A stretch of 63,760 nucleotides of DNA from Vicinamibacteria bacterium (GTDB taxonomy: Bacteria; Acidobacteriota; Vicinamibacteria; Vicinamibacterales; UBA8438): NCBI GenBank assembly GCA_022820675.1, contig JAJEFC010000431.1, forward strand, positions 1 through 63,760, given 5' to 3'. Made by a program: the position numbers and the translations under genes. Below the pieces are notes generated by a model, which ran no database searches, was not told the DNA's origin, and saw nothing but the letters and a program-made list of their open reading frames with translations. Shown in pieces: positions 33,144 to 42,100 of this stretch (its first letter is position 1; the number at the start of each line of letters is the position of its first letter).

Positions 33144-34184
33144 TCACCGAGCAGCGTACGTCCGGCTGTAGCCGTTGCGGCCGTTCGTCATCGTGTACGT
33201 GCCGTCCGCCCGGACCGACGCCTTGAGCCAGTGGCCCTGGCACTCGTCGGTGTCCTCGAAGTTGGCGATCATGTCGTCGGCGGTGTTGTGGCCGTCCGCC
33301 TCCAGCGCGAGGTGCGTCTGCCAGATGCCCTCGACGCCGGGCACCTCGGCGATGCGGTCGTAGTGGTGCGGGGCGGTGATGCCCTTGCGGGGACCGTTGT
33401 TCACCACCACCACCTGCGGCTCGATGGCCCACAGGTGGGCGGGGGCCCCGGCCCCGTCGAACGCCCCGTGTCGGCTCGTCTGGTAGACGGTGACGGTGCC
33501 CAGCCGGTTGACGGGGCACGACAGCTCCATCTCCATGTCCCAGTCGAGGTCGCCGAGGTCGACGAAGCGGAAGCCGCCGAAGCTGAACAGCGCGCCCAGG
33601 GTGCGCTGGTTCTCGGGCGAGGCGGCGGGCCGGTTCTCGGCCCCGGCGCAGTGCGGGTTGGGCCCGCCGTCGTTGATGGGCTCCCCGATCAGCTCCATGT
33701 TGGACGAGATCATCCGCACCTCGACGTCGCCCATCGTCAGGACGTCCCCGGCCCCGGCGACCATCCGCGTGTCGCCGGCCGTCTCGAGGTAGATGTCGCG
33801 CCACTGCTGATTGCGTTCCTCGGTCTCGCCGCCGTGGTCGAGGAACTGGTCGATCTCGACCATCTCCGCGAGCTCGGCGAGGCTGCCGACGTGGTCGGTG
33901 TGGAAGTGCGTGATCAGCATGTAGTCGAGCTTCTCGAGCCCGGCGTCCTCCATCGCGGCCACGATGCGGTGCGCGTCGCGGCCCTCGGGCCGCGGCCACC
34001 CGGTGTCGACGAGCATCGATTCGCCGGACGGCGAGACGACCAGGGTCGCGCCCCCGCCCTCGACGTCGATCCAGTAGATGTCCATGGTCTGCGCCGCCGC
34101 GGGCGCGGCGGCGGCAACGGCGAAGGCCAAGGCACAGACGGCTACGCCGATCGGCCGGGCCGGACGTCCCGCGTCTCGCATCAT
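33144..34184 (-). CDS. Secreted metallo-beta-lactamase-fold protein (ComEC/Rec2-like hydrolase domain)
   Basis: The 346-residue product has a signal peptide (about 1-32), then TMDIYWIDVEGGGATLVVSP, typical of the ComEC-type MBL group, and the metal motif LITHFHTDHVGSLAEL near residue 90. Further ligands appear in FVDLGDLDWD and the late H of APHHYDRIAEVP. The C-terminal part carries LEADGHNTADDMIANFEDTD, common in acidobacterial homologues. It is not a ComEC transporter, since no membrane segments follow. Translation starts at ATG 34184 behind AGGAGG. A broken copy of its first codons is present at 48484-48526. Confidence 0.85.
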   Translation of the reverse strand: MMRDAGRPARPIGVAVCALAFAVAAAAPAAAQTMDIYWIDVEGGGATLVVSPSGESMLVDTGWPRPEGRDAHRIVAAMEDAGLEKLDYMLITHFHTDHVGSLAELAEMVEIDQFLDHGGETEERNQQWRDIYLETAGDTRMVAGAGDVLTMGDVEVRMISSNMELIGEPINDGGPNPHCAGAENRPAASPENQRTLGALFSFGGFRFVDLGDLDWDMEMELSCPVNRLGTVTVYQTSRHGAFDGAGAPAHLWAIEPQVVVVNNGPRKGITAPHHYDRIAEVPGVEGIWQTHLALEADGHNTADDMIANFEDTDECQGHWLKASVRADGTYTMTNGRNGYSRTYAAR

Positions 34185-34576
34185 GACCTCCTGTTGCTGC
34201 GACGGGGTCAGTCTACCGCACTTGTCCCGGCAAGTGTCAGAATCGCCGGGCGCGACCTTCCCGGATCGCCCGGACGCCCCATCGCGCCCACGCTACGGCT
34301 CGCCGCGACGGGCGCCGGCGCACGTCGCCACGGGGCTGGACGGAGGGGCCCCACGCGCCCACGCTACGGCTCGCCGCGACGGGCGCCCCGCTGCAGGCCG
34401 ACGGGCGCGCGGGGTCCGGCCCCGACGACGCTCGCGGGTTACGGTTGCCGCCTGGTGGCACGGCGCGAAACAGATGCCGCCCACGCCATGCTGCCCCGCG
34501 GCGGCGGCCACACGGCGCCGCGACGCCGGGGAACGGCACCGGACCCCCGGCTCCCGCGCTATCCTGATCAGCGGTG
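34185..34576. other. Divergent gap holding a 34-bp direct repeat and the operon promoter
   Basis: No gene is supported in these 392 bases. A perfect 34-bp direct repeat lies at 34283-34316 and 34354-34387 (core CGCTACGGCTCGCCGCGACG), period 71. TATCCT at 34560-34565 could be the -10 of the plus-strand operon, eight bases before GTG 34574. Confidence 0.6.
34283..34387. repeat. Perfect 34-bp direct repeat, two copies
   Basis: Both copies contain CGCGCCCACGCTACGGCTCG. They are 71 bases apart start to start, 190 bases upstream of the candidate defence operon. They are too long to be chance and could be a regulatory or recombination site. Confidence 0.85.
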
Positions 34577-36124
34577 ATGACCAGGCGCAGACTGCCCATC
34601 GGCCTCCAGACCTTCCGCGAGGTCCGCGAGGAGGACTGCTACTACGTCGACAAGACCGGCTTCATCGCGCGGCTGGTGGACGAAGGCAAGCATTACTTCC
34701 TGTCGCGCCCGCGGCGTTTCGGGAAGAGCCTGTTCCTGGACACCCTGAAGGAGCTGTTCGAGGGCAACGAGACGCTGTTCGCCGGGCTCGACATCCACGA
34801 CCGCTGGGACTGGTCGGCGCGGCATCCCGTCGTGCGGCTCGACTTCGGGGCCGGGCACTTTGGCGAACCGGGGTACGTGCATGCCAGCACGATGGCGCAA
34901 CTGGCCGCCGCCGCGGAGGACGGCGGCGTCGCGGTGAGCTACGACACGGCCCCGGAACGCTTCCGCGAGCTGCTTCGCGCGCTGCACGCGCGGACCGGCC
35001 GGCGGGTGGTCGTGCTGGTGGACGAGTACGACAAGCCGATCCTGGACGCGCTGGAGACGCCCACCGTCGCCCGCGCCAACCGCGACTACCTGCGGGGCCT
35101 GTACTCGACGATCAAGTCCAGCGACGCCCACGTTCGCTTCACCTTCCTCGCGGGGGTCAGCCGGTTCTCGAAGGTGAGCGTGTTCTCGGGCCTCAACAAC
35201 CTCACCGACCTCACGATGGACCCGCGCTACTCCGCCGTCTGCGGCTATGCCGAGGCGGACCTCGACACGGTTTTCGCCCCGGAGTTGGCGGACCTGGACC
35301 GGGATCGGATTCGCGACTGGTACAACGGCTACAACTGGCTGGGCGCGGAGAGGGTGTACAACCCCTTCGACATCCTGCTGCTGTTCCACAAACGCGAGTT
35401 CGGCTGCTACTGGTTCGAGAGCGGGACGCCCTCCTTCCTGGTGGAGACGCTGTTCCGGCGCCGGGTGAGCGCGCTGGCGCTGGACGGCCTGTTGAGCAGC
35501 GACGATCTGTTGTCGTCGTTCGACGTCGGGGCCATCGCCACCGAGGCGCTGTTGTTCCAGACCGGCTACCTGACCATCAAGGACGTGCGGGACCGGGGCG
35601 GCGTCCGCAGCTATCGCCTGGGTTATCCCAACCGGGAGGTCCGGCAGAGCTTCAACCGAAGCCTGCTGCGGCAGCTCGTGCAGGACGCGACGCGCCAGAC
35701 CGCCAACAGCGATCGGCTGTACGACCTGATGGAGGGGAACGACTTCGCGGGCATGAAGGCGCTGTTCGAGGCGTTCTTCGCGAGCATCCCCTACGAGTGG
35801 TACACGAACAACGCCGTTGCCGGCTACGAGGGCTACTACGCGAGCGTGTTCTACTCGTACTTCGCCGCGTCGGGCTTCGACGTCACGGTCGAGGACTCGA
35901 GCAACCGCGGCCGGGCGGACATGGCCGTGCGCTTCGGCGGCAACGTCTACCTGTTCGAGTTCAAGGTCGTGGAGCAGGCGACGGAGGGCGCCGCGCTGGC
36001 GCAGCTCCGGGAACGGGGCTACGCCGACAAGTACCGCGCGTCAGGCGAGCCGATCCACCTGATCGGCGTGGAGTTCAGCAGGTCCACGCGCAACGTGACC
36101 GCGTTCGCGGTGGAGCAGGCCTGA
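34577..36124 (+). CDS. AAA-ATPase_like/PD-(D/E)XK nuclease protein (DUF1703 type)
   Basis: The 515-residue product starts LPIGLQTFREVREEDCYYVD and DKTGFIARLV, the signature of the AAA-ATPase_like family (PF09820). A P-loop-like segment FLSRPRRFGKSLFLDTLKEL follows, then VVVLVDEYDKPILDAL (Walker B) and a C-terminal nuclease-like domain with GRADMAVRFGGNVYLFEFKV, where the D and E-x-K of PD-(D/E)XK are intact (about residues 448-462). Such proteins are multicopy in many genomes and are suspected defence or mobile-element functions. ATG 34577 (or GTG 34574) is used; the stop overlaps the next ATG by one base (TGATG), tying it to the giant GHKL gene. Confidence 0.82.
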   Translation: MTRRRLPIGLQTFREVREEDCYYVDKTGFIARLVDEGKHYFLSRPRRFGKSLFLDTLKELFEGNETLFAGLDIHDRWDWSARHPVVRLDFGAGHFGEPGYVHASTMAQLAAAAEDGGVAVSYDTAPERFRELLRALHARTGRRVVVLVDEYDKPILDALETPTVARANRDYLRGLYSTIKSSDAHVRFTFLAGVSRFSKVSVFSGLNNLTDLTMDPRYSAVCGYAEADLDTVFAPELADLDRDRIRDWYNGYNWLGAERVYNPFDILLLFHKREFGCYWFESGTPSFLVETLFRRRVSALALDGLLSSDDLLSSFDVGAIATEALLFQTGYLTIKDVRDRGGVRSYRLGYPNREVRQSFNRSLLRQLVQDATRQTANSDRLYDLMEGNDFAGMKALFEAFFASIPYEWYTNNAVAGYEGYYASVFYSYFAASGFDVTVEDSSNRGRADMAVRFGGNVYLFEFKVVEQATEGAALAQLRERGYADKYRASGEPIHLIGVEFSRSTRNVTAFAVEQA

Positions 36125-39100
36125 TGCCCCCGATCTCTGTCTCTCCACGCTCGATCGTCAACCAGATCAAGAGCCTCCTCCAGGATCGCTACGCTTCCGG
36201 CTACCCCATCCTGAAGGAGCTCGTGCAGAACGCCGACGACGCGGAGGCGCGCCACGTCCGACTCGATGCGCTGGTCGGCTGGCCGGACGCCGACAACCCA
36301 TTGCTGCGCGGCCCCGGACTGCTCGTGGTCAACGACGGGGTGTTCCGTTTGAGGGATCAGCGCGGCATTCTCGCCTTCGGTGAGAGCGTCAAGGCGACTG
36401 ACGGTTCGGCCATCGGGAAGTTCGGACTCGGCCAGAAGGCCGTGTTTCATCTCTGCGACGCCTTCGTCGTTCATGCGTTCGACTCCGGTGGATCGAGGGA
36501 GCCGCACGAACCGTTCAGCACGGTCGTGAACCCGTTCCTCGGAGTCGAGGTGGACGACAACAAGGCCGAGACATGGGACGACCTGAGCGATGGCGACCTG
36601 AGTCTGCTGCGTGCCGCCGTACCCGCGGACTGCCGGGCCCCCGCGCTCCTGCTCTGGCTGCCATTCCGCCGGGAAGGACTGCGGCCAGCGCCGGATGCCG
36701 GGTTCTTCAACGTGCAGCCCGACCCTGACCGCGTCGTTGCCGAGCTGGCGCGCCGGGACGACCTTCGACCGCTCCTGACGGCGCTTCGACACGTCGAGTC
36801 CATCGAGATTCGGAACCGCGGCAGGATGGGCTGCGCCGTGCATTTGGTCGACGCGAACCAGAGGCTGCTCGGCCCCGAGCGTTGGCTCGCCGGCGTCAGG
36901 TCCTTCAGCGGAACGGTCGGGACCGAGCCGGACGGGACGAGGGCGCCCTTCGTCGGGCGCGAGGCGACCCTGCGGACCGAACGCCTCCACGAGTTGCAGG
37001 CCAACGAGCACTGGCCACGGGCGATCAGCGCTCTCAGTTCAACGCCCGAACCTGAGAAAGGCGAACCGCATGGTGCAGCGACGCTGCTGCGAGTTCCTTC
37101 GACCGCGAAGTCCCACGACGCCGACGGCATGACGATTTCGTGGGCGGTGTTCCTGCCGATCTCCGAGACAGAGGCAGACGCCGCCACCCACGTGCACGCC
37201 GCGTCCGAGGCGGCTCACGCTGTGCTGCGCATCGGCCTGTCCGCGTTCGACGCCGGCTCCGGCGGAACCGGCCGAGTCAGCCTTGGCCGGCTCCATCTGT
37301 TGCTGCACGGCTACTTCTTCCTGGACAGCGGGCGGCGCCACATCGAGGGCCTGTCACGAACCGCTACGCCCGACGACGTGCCGACGACCACCGCAGAACT
37401 GGCTCGCGCCTGGAATGCCGAGCTTCGAGACTCGGTCGTCCTCCCGCTGATTCCGGCCGTCCTGCGCGACGCGCTCGAACAGAAGCTGATGAGGCGCGCC
37501 GAACTCATCCCGGTGGTAGCGAACATCGCCCGACACCCGTGGTTCCGCGACCATCGGCGCTCGATCTGCGCTGAGCACGCCCTGGTCCGTGTGATCGAGC
37601 CGCCGGGGGGCGTGGTCTGGCGTCTCGTTCCGGCCCGGTCCCCTCTCCGCCCGCTGCCCGGCTCAGCGGCCGACGCTCCCGAACGCCTGCAGGAAATGTT
37701 CAGCGGCGTGCACGCGCTAGCCCGGGACAGAAACCTCGTGCCATGCGTCGCTCCGGAAGCATCCCTCACCGCGGAGCCGCCTCGTTGGCTTCCGGACGAG
37801 CTGGGCGCCCTGTTCGCGACGCTGTCGCGACGCGCGTTCCAGTTGCCAGCGCTGGCCCGCCTGCTCGGCGACATGCTGGCCGTGGCAGACCCACCGGCGG
37901 GTTCCGACCGTTCCGACGTGCAGCAGACGATCGGCCCGCACCTGAGCCGCGCACTGTGCGACGCTCTGAACGACACCGGTTCATCGCTGGCGCATTCTGA
38001 CCAGATACGTGCCATCCTGTCTCACGCACCACGAGGTCTCTTCCTGCCGCTTCCGAAGTCGGTGGAGCATCGGCGGCTGCTACAAGCGCTCGCCTCGGCC
38101 GGTGCCTCCGTTCTTCCCGTTCGCCTCGAATGGCTCGTGGAGGCCGGTACGCCCGGCGCTACTCGTGCGAACGATCATCCGCCTTTGTCACGGACCGATC
38201 TCGCCGCATTGCTCGGCGCCATGGAGCCGATCATCGCCGGCGGGGAGCAACCCGATCTCGCGGATCAGGCAGCGGCCGCCGCACTTGAGTTCCTTCGGCG
38301 GCAGGACCTCCGGGGACTCTCCGACCTGGACGACTTCGCCGATCTGGCGATACTCCGCGGCCGAGACCCGGGCACCGATGAACAGGTCGTGCTGACGTTG
38401 AAGGAATCGTGCGAGCATTCCCGGAACGGACTTCTGTTCCGGACGGCGCCGACCGCCAAGACGGTGCTGCGCAAGCTGGCTCGCGCCCTGCCCGACGCCC
38501 GACCGGTCATCGTCAGCGGAAAGACCGCCGAGCTGCTCGCGGAACAGGGCGGCTCCACCCTTCGGCTCCTCAGCTCCGACAAGCCCGCCTGCCTCGATCT
38601 CGTCAACGCCGCGTCCCGGTTCGGGAACGACACGGACCGCGCCGAGCTGATCGACGCGCTGCAAGTGGCCGAGGGCGACGACAGGATCGCACTCCGCAAA
38701 CTCTGCGCCGGCAAGCCGGGGGCCAGGCTGCCCGCGGCGCGGCTGGTGGCGACTGACGGGCTCTCGCCGGAGATCGAGAGAATCGCGGCCCGCTGCTTGT
38801 CCGGCTACGAGTCGATGTTCCTCGTTCCCCGGCGCATCGCCGACGGGCTGTCCCGGAAACAGCGCGAGTACATCGGTGTCGGCACGCTCGACAGTCGCGG
38901 AATCGAGGCCATCTTCGTACGCAACGCCGACGCGTTGCTCGATCCCTGTTTGACGGAGACTGAACGCGACGCCATCCTGCGGACGGACATCCCGGATGCC
39001 GCGTTGAGATCTCTGCCGATCCATGTCCGTTCCGATGGGACCGTCGGCGACGCCGAGGGGGTCTTTCTTGCGACCGAAGCGTGGCCGATTCCCGAATCGC

Positions 39101-42100
39101 TGCACCCACACGTCCCGACGGCGGCGCTCTCAAGCCATCCGAGCGGGCGAGAGAGGCAGAAGAGACTCATTCCGAACTGGTCGCCGCACACGCAGATCGA
39201 CACGGCGCTGTCCCGACCCGAGCCGCATGTCTTCCGTAGCGAGATTCTCGACGCGCTCGCGCACATCCCCGACGGTTCCCGTGCGGGCGCTGAGGTCCGC
39301 ACGACGCGCTGGCTCGCGGTCGACGGAACTCCGGTCGCACCGAGCGACGTGTGGAGGCTGCCGCAGGCCGTGGAGAACGCGGCGAGATCGCTGTTCTCGT
39401 CCATGAACCGGCCGCCGCGTTTCTTCACCGTGGACTGCCTGCCCGTCGAGATTCGCGAACATTCCGGTTTTCGCTGCGTCGAAGAGCACCTCCTGCCGGA
39501 TCATCGGACCTCCCTCAAGGCACTCGCCGGAATCGTGACGGCCGCGGACGTGGCCGGCCATCTGGGTCCAGAGGAGCACTGCCCCTTGGACGACTTCATC
39601 GCTCTCGCCGAGGCCGGCCCCGATCTGGCACTGCCCGGGTGGGGTCTCCTGGCGGCCATGCTCCTGTCCGCGCGCCAGGTCGACTGCGACCCCGCAACGG
39701 TCTGGACGTCGTTTCGACAGGTGTCCGAAGGCGACCCCGATCTGGCCGGACGGCACCTCGATGCGCTGGCCGAGGTGGCCTCCAGAAACGAGCCAACGAG
39801 CGAGGCGGCTCGGCGGGCGTACGGTCACGGATTCAGAGCGGTTGCAGAGTGGCCCGGCGCGGTCCGGCGCCGTGTGTTCGGCGACATCCGCGTGCCCACG
39901 GTCGGCGGCCAGTGGCGTAGCGGTTGCGAGGTGATCATCGAGGACGACCGCGGCGTGGCTCAGACGCACGTGCTCGACAGGGCGTATGCCTCGGCTCTTC
40001 CGATGCGGAACGACCAAGATGAGCCCACCGACGGGTCGGCGCCGCCCGATGGCACGCCCGCGCCGGACGCTGCAACGACCGGCGGGACCGACAGCGCACC
40101 CCAACCTGTCGATCTGCCGGCGATTGAGGCGGAGTCCGTCGATCGACAGCGGTGGTTTCTGGAACCGTGGCGAGGACGTGTTCCGTCCGACCTCGTAATC
40201 GTCTATCTCGGGTTCATCGGGCGCTTCAGCGGCATGCGCGCGTACGCCAAGGAATGGGAAGCGGATGCGACCCACAATGTCGAGACGCTGTGGCGGGACC
40301 TCGACAAGCGCCTCAATCGGCTCCTTCCCGATCCGCTGAGCGGCAGGGTGGAGCACCGGCGCTTCCGCATGACCGCGGTCAACGGAGGCCGTGTACCAGC
40401 GGTCGCGCTGTCCGGCGAGTCGTTCGAGGCGCCGCTGGACGACTCGTCGGGACTCCTGCTCGGCAACTTCCACAAGCGGAGGAACGTGATCACATCCGGT
40501 GCAGAGCGGCAGAGACGATTGCTCGTCGAACTGCAACTTCGCCCGGTCGATCCGGCCGCCAACTCGCAGACCGAGTCCCTGCGGATCTTCCGCCGGTTCG
40601 TGGAGACCGTGGCCGGCGACTGTCTCTGGATTGGAATGACGGACGAGCGGGCCGCTCTTCGTGACATCCTCGACAAGGCGAGTCGCATCGATCAGACGAC
40701 TCTGCAGGAGACCCAGCATCTCCTGCAGGATCTACTGCCAGGCATGCTGGCGCAACTCAAGCCGAACCGCGGCTCCGCGTGCCATCAGGCCCTCCAGGCG
40801 TACCAGGATGACGAGAACTGGATTCATCGCGCATCCGGTGAATCCGATCCGCCCGACCCTGCCGAGCTCGCCAAGTCGAAGACGACCTTGTGGCGTCGCC
40901 TACACGAATCAGACGCTGGCGCCGAACTGCTCTCCACCGTCCGCGCGAAGATCGAGGATCTCGGCTACTCCGCCAGAAACGTGTTGTTCGAGCTGTTTCA
41001 GAACGCTGACGATGCGTACGCCCAGCTCGACACCGCTCGGGACGATGCTTGTTTTCAGGTCGAGATCCTGCGAGCTCTGCCGAATAGCCCCGGCGGACTC
41101 CGCGTCGCGCACTGGGGTCGCCCCGTCAATCACCGCGGGCGGAATGCGGACGAAGGCCGGCGCCGCGGCTACGACCGCGATCTGGTCAACATGCTGCTGA
41201 TGAACTTCTCCGACAAGCGCCCCGGGGCTGCCGAGGATGACCTGACCGGCAAGTTCGGTCTGGGGTTCAAGAGCGTGCACATCCTGTCCGACAGCGTGGG
41301 AGTCGCCAGCGGTTTCGTCGCTCTGCGCATCCACGGCGGATTCCTGCCGGTGGAGTGGCCCGCCGGCAGCAGGAAGGCGAACGACCGCAATCGCGCGGAC
41401 GGTCGGAGGGCGACCGTCATCGATGTTCCGTTTGCGGCGGATCGTACCCCGAAGGGCGAGGAGTGCATTCGCGCGTTCAGAGCCACCCTGACGTGGCTGC
41501 CGGTGTTCGCCCGCTGCATCAGGCGTGTCGAGGTGATGGGTGCCAGCCCGGTGACCGTCGAGTGCTCCTGCGAGGCACTCGCAGGCACCGACGCAATCGA
41601 CGTGGTCACCGTCCAGGCGGCGGGCCTAACGTCTCGCGCGCTACGGTTCGACCTTGGAGACGGGTACAGTCTGCTGCTCAGCACCGATGAGGTCGGTCCG
41701 ATTGCCATGGCGCCCGACACGCCGCGTATCTGGAATCTGGCGCCGCTGGCCGAACGCGTGACCTCCGGCTGGCTGCTGAACGGTCCGTTCCGCATCGACC
41801 CTGGCCGCGGACGCTTGGCCGGATCCGTCGGAGACCATCGAGCGCTGTTCGGTCAGTTAGGTCGCAGTCTGGGTGCGCGCTTGTTGGAACTCCACAACCT
41901 CGCGACGGACGACTGGGCGCGTTTCGCCTATGCGTTGGGGCTGGATCCGTCGGAGCATGCAGCGCGGCCACGGTTCTGGTCGCGACTCTTCGAGGTCCTG
42001 CGTAGGGACCTCGACGATCCGCTGGCCCGGCACCTTCATCATGCCAAAGGCGGCTACCGGCGTCTTGCCACCGAACGGCCCGTGGTCCCGACTGGCCTAC

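Noticed and set aside
34078..36123. Extension of the giant GHKL protein upstream in the same frame.
   Set aside because: The extension is antisense or out of frame to well-supported genes; the TGATG overlap and the start of family similarity fix ATG 36124.
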